From Parasutterella secunda (GTDB lineage: Bacteria; Pseudomonadota; Gammaproteobacteria; Burkholderiales; Burkholderiaceae_F), in NCBI RefSeq assembly GCF_023336895.1, contig NZ_JAMBLT010000001.1, positions 1-64,000 of the forward strand: a stretch of 64,000 bases of DNA. Direction: 5' to 3'. A program made the position numbers and the translations under genes. Below are positions 1-9,591 of the stretch, in pieces. Below the pieces are notes generated by a model. The model saw only the letters and a list, made by a program, of their open reading frames with translations. It was not told the DNA's origin and did not search any database. Within the stretch, counting starts at the first letter, position 1. Each line of letters opens with the position of its first letter.

Positions 1-1
1 A

Positions 2-70
2 GCCTTTTCTTCATTGCTGGGTATTTTCGGCTGGCGGCAAATTGAATACGGAACCTACTACAAACTCTAG
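2..70 (+). CDS. C-terminal end of an unidentified CDS (5' truncated by window edge)
   Basis: An open frame enters from the left edge and ends at TAG (68-70), giving 22 residues that finish GTYYKL. A strong intrinsic terminator follows 24 bases later, which is the main reason to believe this is a real gene end. The fragment is hydrophobic and aromatic but too short to assign to a family, so no function is proposed. Confidence 0.4.
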   Translation, partial: AFSSLLGIFGWRQIEYGTYYKL

Positions 71-94
71 CTGACTATATTGAATTACCAATCG

Positions 95-131
95 GCTCTC
101 AGCTTCATCGAAGAAGCTGAGAGCATTTTTT
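95..131 (+). terminator. Rho-independent terminator
   Basis: A perfect 12-bp stem (GCTCTCAGCTTC, 95-106, with its complement at 113-124) has a 6-base loop and is followed by ATTTTTT. It closes the truncated plus-strand gene and lies just beyond the stop of the converging M20 hydrolase. Confidence 0.85.
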
Positions 132-156
132 CAGTTAATCAACACTGAAACAGCGT

Positions 157-1356
157 TTATTTGGCCAATGCCTCCAGACGTTTAATTGCCATATTGGCTA
201 CAACGCTGACAGCAACCGGCAAAACCTCGTCATTGAAGTCAAAGTTTGGATTGTGGAGACTGACGGTATGCTCATCATCCTTAATACCAACGCGAATAAT
301 GCAGCCGGGCACTCTTTGCAGATACTCGCTGAAGTCTTCAGAACTCATGAAAGGATCAATCACTTTAACGTGATCTTCCCCCAAAAGTTCACCGGTCACC
401 TTCAGTGCCGCCTCTGTCTGAGCCGGGCTATTGATGACAGAACCGCATTCATGGACGTACTTCAACTCCACTTCACAACCGTTGGCTGCGGCAATGGACG
501 GCACCATGGTCTTGACGACCTCTTCGATCTGAACACGTGTTTGCGGCAAGAACGTGCGAATGGTGCCGCTTAACGTACATTCTGCAGGTACAACATTCAT
601 GGCTTCAAAACGACCGGCATTGATCGAGCAGATGGAAAGAACCGCCGTATCAATCGGATTGACCTTACGGGAAACAATCGTTTGCAAAGCCGTTACGATT
701 TGGGCTGCTACCGGAATGGGGTCCACGCCTAAATGAGGACGGCCACCATGAGTTCCCTTCCCCTTCACCGTGATGTAGAGACTGTCTGAGGCAGCCTGCA
801 AAGGACCTGGTTTGAAACCGATCGTTCCCTTGGGCAACATCGGTTCTGTATGGCCACCATAAATTTCTTCAATACCATACTTTTCCAGTAAGCCAGCTTC
901 AATGAGGGTACGCGCACCCTGGCTAATCTCTTCTGCAGGTTGGAACACCAAAACGACTTTACCCGGGAAGTCACGATGGGAAGCTAAATAACGAGCCACG
1001 CCCAAAAGCCAAGTTGTGTGGCCGTCATGTCCGCAAGCGTGCGCATAGCCTTCATTTTGACTGACCCAATCCTTGCCGCAACGATCGTTCATCGGCAGAC
1101 AATCCATATCGGCACGAACACCGATCGTGTGTCCCGGGCGATTACCCTCAATAACAGCAATAACTGCTCCCTTGACAAAATCGGTATTGATATCCGTGAC
1201 ACCCCATTGACGAAGGTGATCACAAATGACACCAACTGTGCGCTCGGTATTAAAACCGTACTCGGGATGACTATGAAGATCGTGACGAATTGCTGTTAAT
1301 TCATCTGCCCACTGAGCCACGTCAGGCAACAAACGGTCTGCTAGCAGTACTGCCAT
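157..1356 (-). CDS. M20D-type amidohydrolase (hippurate/N-acyl-amino-acid hydrolase family)
   Basis: This 399-residue metallo-amidohydrolase of peptidase family M20 would hydrolyse N-acyl amino acids or a similar amide in the cytoplasm. Visible family motifs are HSHPEYGF near the N-terminus, RADMDCLPM, the metal site HACGHDGH near residues 105-112, FQPAEE and the C-terminal MSSEDFSEY. The frame is open further upstream, but ATG at 1356 is preferred because AGGAGA sits 8 bases before it. The substrate cannot be read from sequence: hippurate hydrolase, aminoacylase and N-acetyl-diaminopimelate deacetylase all share these motifs. It stands alone and is divergent from xpt. It is one of three M20 genes in the window. 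Confidence 0.85.
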   Translation of the reverse strand: MAVLLADRLLPDVAQWADELTAIRHDLHSHPEYGFNTERTVGVICDHLRQWGVTDINTDFVKGAVIAVIEGNRPGHTIGVRADMDCLPMNDRCGKDWVSQNEGYAHACGHDGHTTWLLGVARYLASHRDFPGKVVLVFQPAEEISQGARTLIEAGLLEKYGIEEIYGGHTEPMLPKGTIGFKPGPLQAASDSLYITVKGKGTHGGRPHLGVDPIPVAAQIVTALQTIVSRKVNPIDTAVLSICSINAGRFEAMNVVPAECTLSGTIRTFLPQTRVQIEEVVKTMVPSIAAANGCEVELKYVHECGSVINSPAQTEAALKVTGELLGEDHVKVIDPFMSSEDFSEYLQRVPGCIIRVGIKDDEHTVSLHNPNFDFNDEVLPVAVSVVANMAIKRLEALAK

Positions 1357-1509
1357 TGTTATTTCTCCTAAAGAAGGGATCAAACGCTACATCACAATAA
1401 TTAATATCGTTAGTCGTTTGAATAAAAAAAGTTATGAGAAACTTTAGCACTAATGCAGTGATTTCTTCTAAACGAAAGTGGCTAAAGAAGCGAAATATTC
1501 TCCGAGCCG

Positions 1510-1515
1510 TATAAT
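1510..1515 (+). promoter_or_regulatory. Candidate -10 element (TATAAT) for xpt operon
   Basis: A perfect TATAAT lies in the 323-bp gap between the divergent M20 gene and xpt. I see no good TTGACA at the right spacing. If used, transcription would start near 1522 and leave a leader of roughly 158 bases before xpt. Confidence 0.45.
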
Positions 1516-1588
1516 TGCGCCATCTCTTCTTTGTTCTCAACAAGATAGCCTTTGGATTAGGTTCTACCTATCTATTTTCAGAGCTATT

Positions 1589-1671
1589 TTGTTGGACTGG
1601 CAGGTACTCACTGAAATTCTTTACTGAAAGGAGACGGCGTACCGGATCCAACAGGATATCGTCGGGCGCCG
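1589..1671 (+). promoter_or_regulatory. Structured 5' leader of xpt-permease operon, candidate riboswitch or attenuator
   Basis: Three helices can be drawn by eye. A long one pairs GTTGGA-CTGG (1591-1600) with CCGG-A-TCCAAC (1642-1652). A second pairs GGTAC (1603-1607) with GTACC (1639-1643). A third pairs CGGCG (1635-1639) with CGCCG (1667-1671), which ends 8 bases before the xpt ATG. They share bases and so exclude one another, and the third would mask the place where a ribosome site belongs. The region does not match the classical purine aptamer as I know it. Confidence 0.4.
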
Positions 1672-1679
1672 AAAATACT

Positions 1680-2246
1680 ATGAAAGCACTCAAAGAGCGC
1701 ATTCTTCGAGACGGAAAATGTCTTGACGGTGGCATCCTTAAAGTCGATAACTTCATCAACCATCAAATGGATCCCATTTTGATGAAATCCATGGCTGTCG
1801 AATTCGTCCGCCGCTTCGCCAGCACCAAGATCAACAAAATTCTAACCATTGAAGCAAGCGGCATTGCACCTGCCATCATGGTGGGTTACTTGCTCGAATT
1901 ACCCGTTGTCTTTGCGAAAAAGAAAGTTCCGAGCACGATGGACAATATGCTTGCAACAAAGGTATTTTCCTTCACCAAAAACCGTACTTATGACGTTTGC
2001 GTCAGTAAAGATTATCTCTGCCCCGGTGATAAGGTTTTGTTCATTGATGACTTCTTAGCCAATGGCAATGCCGCCAAGGGCATTATGGACCTCGTCAATC
2101 AAGCCGGTGCAGAACTCGTCGGCATGGGCTTTTTAATTGAAAAAGGCTTTCAAGCCGGTGGCAACGAACTTCGTAAGATGGGTATTCATGTTGAATCCCT
2201 TGCTATTATCGATAGCTTAGACAACAACAAGATCACACTTCGCTAA
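1680..2246 (+). CDS. xpt: Xanthine phosphoribosyltransferase
   Basis: The enzyme converts xanthine plus PRPP to XMP for purine salvage. The 188-residue protein starts [12 protein letters not shown], closely following the Bacillus Xpt N-terminus, and carries [12 protein letters not shown] and the PRPP-binding loop [16 protein letters not shown]. The frame is open 165 bases further upstream, but that extension does not look like the family, so ATG 1680 is chosen. No clear Shine-Dalgarno precedes it; the nearest purine-rich motif, AAGGAG, is about 47 bases upstream inside the structured leader. It is followed after 10 bases by a xanthine/uracil permease, so uptake and salvage are co-transcribed. 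Confidence 0.92.
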   Translation: MKALKERILRDGKCLDGGILKVDNFINHQMDPILMKSMAVEFVRRFASTKINKILTIEASGIAPAIMVGYLLELPVVFAKKKVPSTMDNMLATKVFSFTKNRTYDVCVSKDYLCPGDKVLFIDDFLANGNAAKGIMDLVNQAGAELVGMGFLIEKGFQAGGNELRKMGIHVESLAIIDSLDNNKITLR

Positions 2247-2256
2247 AGGAAAAAAC

Positions 2257-3627
2257 GTGGCCGAATTAAATCTCGAAGAGCACTCTTACAACTCTAAATC
2301 TTCTGAGTTAATTTACGGACTGGAAGACCGTCCTCCCTTAAAAGAGACCCTTTTTGCAGCACTGCAGCATATGCTGGCCATCTTTGTGGCCATCGTAACG
2401 CCTCCCCTGATCATTGCAGGAGCTTTGCAATTGGATCTTGAAACGACGGGCTATCTGGTTTCCATGTCTTTGATGGTTTCCGGTATTGCCACGTTTATTC
2501 AATGCCGCACCGTAGGCCCCATCGGTTGCGGCTTGTTGTGTATTCAGGGAACCAGTTTTTCCTTTATCGGTCCCATCATCTCCGCGGGTCTCACCGGAGG
2601 ACTTTCGGCGATTTTCGGCGCCACTATTGTTGCGTCCACCGTGGAAATGTTTGTTAGCCGAATTCTGAAATACACACGCCGCGTGATCACTCCGCTTGTT
2701 TCTGGCATTGTGGTGACCTTAATTGGCATGAGCTTAATTAAAGTCGGCATCATTGCTTGCGGTGGCGGCTACGCTGCCAAGGCGGCCGGCACTTTCGGCA
2801 ATTTTCAAAATCTAGGCATCGCCGCTTTGGTTCTTTTTTCCATCATTTTCTTTAATCGCAGTTCCAACCGTTATCTTCGGATGAGTTCAATTGTCATCGG
2901 TTTAGCGATCGGCTACGTTGTCTCCTGGTTCTGCGGAATGGTGGACTTTTCTTCTGTCAAAAGCTACAGCGGCTTCAATGTTCCCATCCCGTTTAAATAC
3001 GGTGTGTCATTTGACTGGGGCGCCATTATCGGTCTCGGTCTTGTTTACCTCATCACAGCCATTGAGGCCTACGGGGATGTCACCGCAAACTCCATGATTT
3101 CCGGTCAGCCTTTCCGTGGCGATCAATTCATGAAACGCGCGCAAGGCGGCATTCTCGCCGATGGTTTTAATTCCATGTTGGCCGGTATGCTCAATTCTTT
3201 CCCCAATTCCATCTTTGCTCAAAACAACGGCATGATCCAATTGACCGGCGTAGCCAGCCGTTATGTCGGCTACTTCATTGCCGGCTTTTTGATTTTATTG
3301 GGACTCTTTCCTGCCATCGGTTTAGTGTTTTCTTTAATGCCTGACCCGGTCTTAGGTGGAGCGACATTGCTTATGTTCGGTACGGTTGCCGCCGCAGGCA
3401 TGCGAATCATTGCCAGCCAACGCATTGACCGTAAAGCCATTTTGGTCATTGCCTTAAGTTTCTCGTTTGGGTTAAGTGTTGAACTTGTTCCGGAAATTCT
3501 TTCCCAATTCCCTGAGACGCTTCGCAATATTTTTGCCTCAGGCATCACCACCGGCGGTTTAACGGCCATTATTGCCAACACGCTGATTCATATTGAAGAA
3601 TATCAAGACAACAAAGACGAGCAATAA
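2257..3627 (+). CDS. NCS2-family xanthine/uracil permease
   Basis: This 456-residue inner-membrane symporter has about 12-14 hydrophobic segments and belongs to the nucleobase-cation symporter-2 family (XanP/PbuX/UraA group). It starts at GTG with AAAGGA 6 bases before it, 10 bases after the xpt stop. Family features include the N-terminal ALQHMLAIFVAIVTPPLI segment and the central EAYGDVTANS motif, a charged half-helix typical of xanthine/uric acid carriers. Its coupling with xpt makes xanthine the likely substrate, though uric acid or guanine cannot be excluded. A strong terminator follows. Confidence 0.9.
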   Translation: MAELNLEEHSYNSKSSELIYGLEDRPPLKETLFAALQHMLAIFVAIVTPPLIIAGALQLDLETTGYLVSMSLMVSGIATFIQCRTVGPIGCGLLCIQGTSFSFIGPIISAGLTGGLSAIFGATIVASTVEMFVSRILKYTRRVITPLVSGIVVTLIGMSLIKVGIIACGGGYAAKAAGTFGNFQNLGIAALVLFSIIFFNRSSNRYLRMSSIVIGLAIGYVVSWFCGMVDFSSVKSYSGFNVPIPFKYGVSFDWGAIIGLGLVYLITAIEAYGDVTANSMISGQPFRGDQFMKRAQGGILADGFNSMLAGMLNSFPNSIFAQNNGMIQLTGVASRYVGYFIAGFLILLGLFPAIGLVFSLMPDPVLGGATLLMFGTVAAAGMRIIASQRIDRKAILVIALSFSFGLSVELVPEILSQFPETLRNIFASGITTGGLTAIIANTLIHIEEYQDNKDEQ

Positions 3628-3636
3628 GCGCATCAA

Positions 3637-3665
3637 AGCTCCCGAAAGTTCTCGGGAGCTTTTTT
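3637..3665 (+). terminator. Rho-independent terminator
   Basis: A 9-bp perfect stem AGCTCCCGA (3637-3645) pairs with 3652-3660, followed by a T run. It ends the xpt-permease operon. Confidence 0.9.
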
Positions 3666-3770
3666 CAAAATACTGCATAGGGTATTTCGCTTACCGCAAA
3701 CTCTCTAAAAGACCGAACAAAACCGTTATACTTTTCAAATTCGCTTAATTAACTGTGATTGGATAGCACT

Positions 3771-6407
3771 ATGCGTGAAACCTACTCTCCGCAAACTGTT
3801 GAAGCAGAGGTGCAGGCAGCTTGGAAAAAAGCTGATGTCTACCATGCTCACGAACATGCTAAAGACAAGAACGGCAAAGAAAAACCCAAGTTCTATGTTT
3901 TGTCCATGTTGCCTTACCCGAGCGGTAAGTTGCACATGGGTCACGTCCGCAACTACACATTAAACGACGTGATGTATCGCTACCTTCGTATGAAGGGCTA
4001 CAACGTGATGACCCCGATGGGATGGGATGCCTTCGGTTTACCGGCAGAAAACGCCGCCATTAACCATGGCATTGCTCCGGCCAAGTGGACTTTTGACAAC
4101 ATTGCAGAAATGAAAAACCAAATGCAACCGTTGGGTCTTGCATTTGACTGGAGTCGTGAAGTAGCCACATGTACGCCTGAGTACTATCGCTGGAACCAGT
4201 GGATGTTCCTGAAAATGTTGGAAAAGGGCATCTGCTACCGAAAGACCCAAATCGTTAACTGGGACCCGGTTGATAAGACCGTCTTGGCCAACGAACAGGT
4301 TGTCGATGGTCGCGGTTGGCGCTCCGGTGCTGTTGTTGAAAAACGTGAAATTCCCGGCTATTACCTCGGTATCACTCAGTACGCTGACGAACTCCTAAAA
4401 GACCTTGACACGCTCAAAGGTTGGCCAGAACAAGTCCGCAGCATGCAGGAACACTGGATCGGCAAATCGGTTGGTGTGAAGCTTGCTTTCCCCTACACGA
4501 TTGACGGTAAAGACGAAAAACTGCAGGTTTTCACCACTCGTGCGGACACTTTAATGGGGGTGACATTTGTTGCTATCGCCGCTGAACACCCCTTGGCCAA
4601 GCGTCTGGCTCAAGACAATCCTCAGGTTGAAGCCTTTATTCAGGAATGCGCCAAGGGCGGCGTCAGTGAAGCTGATTTGGCCACCCGTGAAAAAGAAGGC
4701 GTTCCGACAGGCTTTTGCGTCAAACATCCGCTCACCGGTGCAGACGTTCCGGTTTGGGTCGGCAATTATGTGTTAATGAGCTACGGCGAAGGCGCCGTTA
4801 TGGGCGTTCCGGCTCATGATGAACGTGATTTTGCTTTTGCTAAGAAATACAACTTGCCGATTAAGCAGGTTGTCGGCATGCCCGGCAAGACTTACAGTAC
4901 GGACGCTTGGGAAGAATGGTACGCCGATAAGAGTGATGCCACTGAGCTGGTTAACTCCGGCGAGTTTGATGGCCTGACCGTTCACCAAGGCATTGACAAA
5001 ATCGCTGATGCTCTTCAAGCCAAGGGCTTGGGTGAAAAACAAACCCAATTCCGTATTCGTGACTGGGGTATCAGTCGCCAACGCTATTGGGGTACACCGA
5101 TTCCTATCATCAATTGCCCGCATTGCGGCCCTGTTCCGGTTCCGGAAAAAGACCTCCCAGTGGTTCTGCCCACTGACTTGGTGCCTGACGGTTCCGGCAA
5201 TCCGTTAAATAAGTGTGAATCGTTCCTAAAGTGCAAGTGCCCGAAGTGCGGCGGTGACGCAACCCGTGAAACCGACACAATGGACACGTTCGTTGATTCT
5301 TCGTGGTACTTCATGCGCTACTGCTCACACGATTGCGACACAGCAATGGTTGATGAACGCAATGATTACTGGGCTCCGGTGGATCAATACATCGGCGGTA
5401 TTGAACACGCCGTATTGCATTTGCTCTATGCACGCTTCTGGACCAAGGTCATGCGTGACTTGGGACTCGTGAAGTTTGACGAACCGTTTACACGGCTTTT
5501 CACTCAAGGGATGTTGACTGCCGAATGCTATTACCGCGAAATGCCCGATGGTAAGAAGCGTTGGTACTACCCGGATGAAATTGAGATCTTCTACGATGAA
5601 AAAGCCCGTCCGGTTAAAGCTATTGCTAAGGACGATGGTCTGCCTGTCACCATGGGCGGCGTCGAAAAGATGAGTAAGTCAAAAAACAATGTGGTTGAAC
5701 CAAAGACCATCATTGACAAGTTCGGTGCCGACACGGCCCGCAGCTTCGTGATGTTTGCAGGACCTCCCGATCAATCGGCCGCTTGGAGCAATTCCGGTGC
5801 GGAAGGGACGTTCCGCTTCCTGCGCAGACTTTGGAACTGGTGCTTCAAGAATAAGGAAGCGATTGAAAAGGCGGGTGCTGTTGAAGTCTCTGCCCTTACG
5901 GCCGAACTGAAGAATTTGCGTCGTGACATTTATCAGTCGCTCAAGCAGGCAACGGCCGACATTGACCGCATGCAGTACAACACCGTTGTCTCTGCGACGA
6001 TGAAGATGCTCAATTCGCTCGAAGGCGTGAAATCATGTCAAGATGCCGCCACCGCGTCCGTATTCAAGGAATGCGCCAGTATCTTGATTCGCACCCTTTA
6101 TCCGATTGCGCCTCATATTACAACGCAGCTTTGGCAAGACCTGGGCTTTGAGTCCGCCATGGGATCTATCCTTGACGCCCCCTGGCCAGAAGTGGATGAA
6201 AAAGCGTTGGTAGCCGATGACATGACTTTGGTTGTACAGGTCAACGGTAAATTGCGCGGCTCAGTGACGGTGTCCGCACAGGCCGATAAAGAAAGCATTG
6301 AAAAAGCCGCCCTTGAAAACGAGAATGTGAAGAAATTCACTGAAGGCAAAGTGATCCGCAAGATCATTATCGTGCCGAAGAAACTCGTCAATATCGTCGC
6401 GGCATAA
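3771..6407 (+). CDS. leuS: Leucyl-tRNA synthetase
   Basis: This class I aminoacyl-tRNA synthetase charges tRNA-Leu. The 878-residue length is normal. The HIGH motif is HMGH at residues 55-58 within [16 protein letters not shown], and the KMSKS loop is at residues 633-637. A CP1 editing domain lies between them, including the GVPAHDERD segment, and an anticodon-binding domain follows. ATG 3771 is chosen over an in-frame TTG four codons earlier because the MRETYSP start matches other LeuS proteins. It begins the leuS-lptE-holA order common in beta- and gammaproteobacteria, although a terminator separates it from lptE here. Confidence 0.97.
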   Translation: MRETYSPQTVEAEVQAAWKKADVYHAHEHAKDKNGKEKPKFYVLSMLPYPSGKLHMGHVRNYTLNDVMYRYLRMKGYNVMTPMGWDAFGLPAENAAINHGIAPAKWTFDNIAEMKNQMQPLGLAFDWSREVATCTPEYYRWNQWMFLKMLEKGICYRKTQIVNWDPVDKTVLANEQVVDGRGWRSGAVVEKREIPGYYLGITQYADELLKDLDTLKGWPEQVRSMQEHWIGKSVGVKLAFPYTIDGKDEKLQVFTTRADTLMGVTFVAIAAEHPLAKRLAQDNPQVEAFIQECAKGGVSEADLATREKEGVPTGFCVKHPLTGADVPVWVGNYVLMSYGEGAVMGVPAHDERDFAFAKKYNLPIKQVVGMPGKTYSTDAWEEWYADKSDATELVNSGEFDGLTVHQGIDKIADALQAKGLGEKQTQFRIRDWGISRQRYWGTPIPIINCPHCGPVPVPEKDLPVVLPTDLVPDGSGNPLNKCESFLKCKCPKCGGDATRETDTMDTFVDSSWYFMRYCSHDCDTAMVDERNDYWAPVDQYIGGIEHAVLHLLYARFWTKVMRDLGLVKFDEPFTRLFTQGMLTAECYYREMPDGKKRWYYPDEIEIFYDEKARPVKAIAKDDGLPVTMGGVEKMSKSKNNVVEPKTIIDKFGADTARSFVMFAGPPDQSAAWSNSGAEGTFRFLRRLWNWCFKNKEAIEKAGAVEVSALTAELKNLRRDIYQSLKQATADIDRMQYNTVVSATMKMLNSLEGVKSCQDAATASVFKECASILIRTLYPIAPHITTQLWQDLGFESAMGSILDAPWPEVDEKALVADDMTLVVQVNGKLRGSVTVSAQADKESIEKAALENENVKKFTEGKVIRKIIIVPKKLVNIVAA

Positions 6408-6432
6408 TCAATCTGAGTCACCTCCTGCAACG

Positions 6433-6465
6433 AGTCCCGAAGCCAACCAAGCTTCGGGACTTTTT
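6433..6465 (+). terminator. Rho-independent terminator
   Basis: An 11-bp perfect stem AGTCCCGAAGC (6433-6443) pairs with 6451-6461, followed by TTTTT. It ends leuS. A TATAAT hexamer at 6470-6475 immediately beyond may serve lptE. Confidence 0.88.
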
Positions 6466-6514
6466 GCCTATAATGAGCCTATTGCCTACTGGACATACTT
6501 TTGGGAATTCAATT

Positions 6515-7027
6515 ATGGCTTTGGCCCGACGTTCATTTCTTTTTTCTGCTCTGGCTTGCACACTGTTGGCAAGCGGTTGCGGTTTTCATCTCCGCGGACA
6601 AGTGACTTTGCCCTTTCAGACGCTCTACGTCAACATGCCGGTCAATGACAAAGTCGCTGCAGATATCAGGCGAATGATTGCGGCCTCAACCAATGTGACA
6701 ATCGTCTCTCAAGCCAATAGGGCTGATGCTATTTTGGAATTGCTCTCTTCCGGCCGTCACCGTGAAGTGATTTCCGTCAATATGCAGGGTGAGGATCGCG
6801 ACTACCAATTGACCCTGAATATGACTTTCCGACTGGCAACTCCCGACGGTGAAGAATTTTTCCCGCCGACAACATTTACCGCTTCACGCACCATGTACTA
6901 CAACGATGACGAGTACCTGTCTCGTGCGTCTGAAGAAAATGTTCTCTACAACGAAATGCAACAGGATCTGATTTCTCAGTTGCTCAGTCGTCTCACAACC
7001 GTCGAACCCATCCCGCATGAATATTAA
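6515..7027 (+). CDS. lptE: LPS-assembly lipoprotein LptE
   Basis: LptE is an outer-membrane lipoprotein that plugs and assembles the LptD translocon for lipopolysaccharide export. The 170-residue product has a lipoprotein signal peptide with lipobox LASGC and acylated Cys22, followed by the typical GFHLRG start of the mature protein. The frame could start 17 codons earlier, but ATG 6515 gives a proper signal peptide (ARR then a hydrophobic core). The stop overlaps the holA start by 11 bases, so the two are translationally coupled. Confidence 0.9.
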   Translation: MALARRSFLFSALACTLLASGCGFHLRGQVTLPFQTLYVNMPVNDKVAADIRRMIAASTNVTIVSQANRADAILELLSSGRHREVISVNMQGEDRDYQLTLNMTFRLATPDGEEFFPPTTFTASRTMYYNDDEYLSRASEENVLYNEMQQDLISQLLSRLTTVEPIPHEY

Positions 7028-8030
7028 AAGCGAAGAACTGGGGAGAATCCTTGATCGAGAACGCGCTCAAGGGCAACTCTCTCCCCTTTGGATTATCGTT
7101 GGAGAAGAGCCCCTTTTGGCGATGGAAGCAGGCGATGCGTTGCGCTTCACAGCAAAAGAATTGGGTTATTCTGAGCGCGTTGTTCTGGCCATGAGTTCAG
7201 TGAGCGACTGGTCACCGCTTCTGGATGCGGTGAGTTCTGTATCGCTTTTTGATGATAAAAAAATTATTGAATTAAGATTTTTATCTTCAGGTCCTGGTGT
7301 TAAAGGCGCTAAAGTATTGGCTCAATTTACCGAATTAGTCCCGCAAATTGATTCCACCGTTACCGTTATTCACTTAACACAAACCGACTATTCAACACAA
7401 AAAACAACCTGGTTTAAAAATCTTGCCGCGAGTGGCCATGTCATCTCCTGTCAACCGGTTTCCCGAGCACAGTACCCAGCCTGGATTAAAGAACGTTTAC
7501 GCAAACAAGGTCAAAGCATGCAGGAGCAGGCCTTGAATTTTTTTGCCGAGCAAACCGAAGGGAATCTGATGGCTGCCAAACAAGAGCTCATGAAACTGGA
7601 TTTGCTGTATCCGGGAAAGGAGCTCACGTTGCGCGAAGTCGAAGACTGTGTGATGAATGTGTCTCGGTATAGCATTGAAGACCTTCTGGAAGCTATCGCT
7701 CAAGCCGATGTCGCTCGCACGACTCGAACTGTCAATGGCATGCAATCCGAAGACGAACCCATGCCTTTTGTTTTAATGCGAGTGAGCAGCTTCCTCAGAG
7801 ACACGCTTGCCCTCACCGTGGATCGACAAGCTCCCGTTATGCCCTCTGTCCGCGCGTTAGCCGGTCAACTCGCCAGACGCTCAACGCCAGCCAAAATTGC
7901 CAATATGCTTGCCCGTTGCGCGGATTTAGACCGTTTGGCCAAGGGGCTTACTGTTCAAAATAAAGATGATGTGTGGTCGGAATTAAAAACACTGTGTGTA
8001 TTTCTTGCCCACGCTGCTAATAGGAAATAA
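7017..8030 (+). CDS. holA: DNA polymerase III subunit delta
   Basis: The delta subunit of the clamp loader opens the beta sliding clamp. The 337-residue protein begins MNIKSEELGR and contains PLWIIVGEEPLLAMEAGD, the family's degenerate nucleotide-binding fold without a working P-loop, and the C-terminal collar region with SRYSIEDLLEAI. Length is normal. Its start lies within the end of lptE, the usual arrangement. A 5-base gap leads to rlmL. Confidence 0.93.
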   Translation: MNIKSEELGRILDRERAQGQLSPLWIIVGEEPLLAMEAGDALRFTAKELGYSERVVLAMSSVSDWSPLLDAVSSVSLFDDKKIIELRFLSSGPGVKGAKVLAQFTELVPQIDSTVTVIHLTQTDYSTQKTTWFKNLAASGHVISCQPVSRAQYPAWIKERLRKQGQSMQEQALNFFAEQTEGNLMAAKQELMKLDLLYPGKELTLREVEDCVMNVSRYSIEDLLEAIAQADVARTTRTVNGMQSEDEPMPFVLMRVSSFLRDTLALTVDRQAPVMPSVRALAGQLARRSTPAKIANMLARCADLDRLAKGLTVQNKDDVWSELKTLCVFLAHAANRK

Positions 8031-8035
8031 TCGTT

Positions 8036-9223
8036 ATGGCTGCCTATCACTTTTTTGCGGTTTGCCCGCGTACTCTTGAGCCGATCTTGGCTCAGGAACT
8101 TCAATCATTGGGCGCACAAAATATCAAAGTCAATGCCGGCGGCGTTCTTTTCGAGGGACCTCTATCCTTGGCGATGAACGCATGCTTGAGAAGCCGCTAT
8201 GCCAGCCGAATATTGCTTCGTATTGCTACCAGACAGTACTACGACAGCCACGATATCTACGACATGGCCCACGTTTTACCCTGGGAACGTTTCTTCGATG
8301 TTGATGCCAAAATTCGTGTAGACATTACAGCGCATCGTTCACCGCTTGAAAGTCTGGATTTCACCACCTTACGCATTAAAGACGGCATTTGTGATCGGTT
8401 CCGAGAAGGCTGCGGAAAACGACCCAGTATTGAAAAAAACAATCCTGATGTTCGTATCCATGCCTTTATCAATGAGCGTTACTGCACGTTCTATTTAAAT
8501 TTATCCGGAGAGCCTTTGTTTAAACGGGGCTGGCGCGTTGAAAAAGGTGAGGCGCCCCTTAAAGAAAACATGGCCGCAGGCCTTTTGGCGCTTTCCGGTT
8601 GGACACCGGATCAACCCCTGTTGGATCCCTTCTGCGGCTCAGGCACCATTGCTATCGAAGCAGCACAAATTGCCTGCAATATGGCTCCGGGCCTAAATCG
8701 TTCCTTTGCCTTCGAAAAACTGAACATTTTTGATTTGCAAGAGTGGCAAGAAATGAAAGAGGACGCAAAGGCAGAGATTAATCTTCATGCCCCTGTGCAA
8801 ATTCGTGGCAGCGATATCTCTTCCATTGTCGTATCAAAAGCCCAAGCCAACGCTCAGCGAGCGGGTTTACAGGCTCTTTTAGATGATGGCCGCTTAGTGT
8901 TGACACAAGGCGATGCCCGACAAGTTAGCGCTTTCTCTGACAAAGGGTTCATCGTCACCAATCCCCCATACGGTGAACAGTCCAATCCGAAGAGTGCAAC
9001 AGTTGCATCCATGATGAAAAATGTTGCCGATAATCTCAAAAAATCTTTCTCAGGCTGGACAGCTTGGATGCTGACAAGCGACAGAAAGTTGCCTTCCCAA
9101 ATGAGATTGTCAGAATCAAGAAAAATTGTGATCTTCAATGGTCCCTTGGAATGCCGGTTCTTTAAATTTGAGATGGTCAAGGGGTCATTTCGCAATAAAA
9201 AAGCGGACTCAGAAACCGCTTAA
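8036..9223 (+). CDS. rlmL: THUMP-domain class I rRNA methyltransferase (RlmL-type, m2G2445)
   Basis: This 395-residue SAM-dependent RNA methyltransferase has an N-terminal ferredoxin-like/THUMP region (residues about 1-160), then a Rossmann methyltransferase domain with DPFCGSGTIAIEAA (SAM site) and catalytic NPPYGEQ. It resembles the N-terminal RlmL half of E. coli RlmKL and lacks the RlmK half, so it should modify only G2445 of 23S rRNA. The specific target is inferred from family. It directly follows holA, and its end overlaps the converging GtrA-like gene by 4 bases. Confidence 0.85.
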   Translation: MAAYHFFAVCPRTLEPILAQELQSLGAQNIKVNAGGVLFEGPLSLAMNACLRSRYASRILLRIATRQYYDSHDIYDMAHVLPWERFFDVDAKIRVDITAHRSPLESLDFTTLRIKDGICDRFREGCGKRPSIEKNNPDVRIHAFINERYCTFYLNLSGEPLFKRGWRVEKGEAPLKENMAAGLLALSGWTPDQPLLDPFCGSGTIAIEAAQIACNMAPGLNRSFAFEKLNIFDLQEWQEMKEDAKAEINLHAPVQIRGSDISSIVVSKAQANAQRAGLQALLDDGRLVLTQGDARQVSAFSDKGFIVTNPPYGEQSNPKSATVASMMKNVADNLKKSFSGWTAWMLTSDRKLPSQMRLSESRKIVIFNGPLECRFFKFEMVKGSFRNKKADSETA

Positions 9224-9591
9224 CGAAAAACGAACACTTTCGTTAAAACAAAACCCAACGCTAGACTGGTCGCAGATGAAAGAACTAGGGTGATAAGAGG
9301 ATACCAATTGCTTTGATCTGCGCACCAACCGATACCCCAAGAGATACCGGCCATAATGATAGTCATCTTGATGTAGCCGGCAAAATTTCTTTGCTTCTGA
9401 AAAGTAAATTTTGCGTTCATGACGTAGGAGAACGTTACTGCAATCAAAAATCCCAACAAATTGGATAAGCTCTGAGACAAGGAACCGAACTCGTAAAAGC
9501 AGCCAAAGGCTCCCCAATGGATCCCTGTGTTGAGTACCCCAATAGCTGCGTAGGTTAGAAATTGCCGAAACCGATCGTCAACTCTGAACAT
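9220..9591 (-). CDS. GtrA-family membrane protein
   Basis: This 123-residue protein has four predicted membrane helices, with the GtrA/PF04138 pattern: FLTYAAIGVLNTGIHW at the start, SYVMNAKFTF in the middle and the C-terminal FVLTKVFVFR. GtrA-like proteins are thought to flip polyprenyl-linked sugars in cell-surface glycan pathways. The start overlaps the end of the upstream Fe-S oxidoreductase gene by 14 bases, so it is coupled to it. No glycosyltransferase partner is nearby, so its lipid-sugar substrate is unknown. Confidence 0.82.
   Translation of the reverse strand: MFRVDDRFRQFLTYAAIGVLNTGIHWGAFGCFYEFGSLSQSLSNLLGFLIAVTFSYVMNAKFTFQKQRNFAGYIKMTIIMAGISWGIGWCADQSNWYPLITLVLSSATSLALGFVLTKVFVFR

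Noticed and set aside
1322-1543. Minus-strand ORF (73 codons) in the M20-xpt gap
   Set aside because: It overlaps the start of the M20 gene and both promoters and has no convincing ribosome site or family.
1558-1572. GGTTCTACC resembling the GTTTCTACC core of purine riboswitches upstream of xpt
   Set aside because: The flanking P1, P2 and P3 helices and other conserved aptamer bases are missing, so a classical purine aptamer is not supported.
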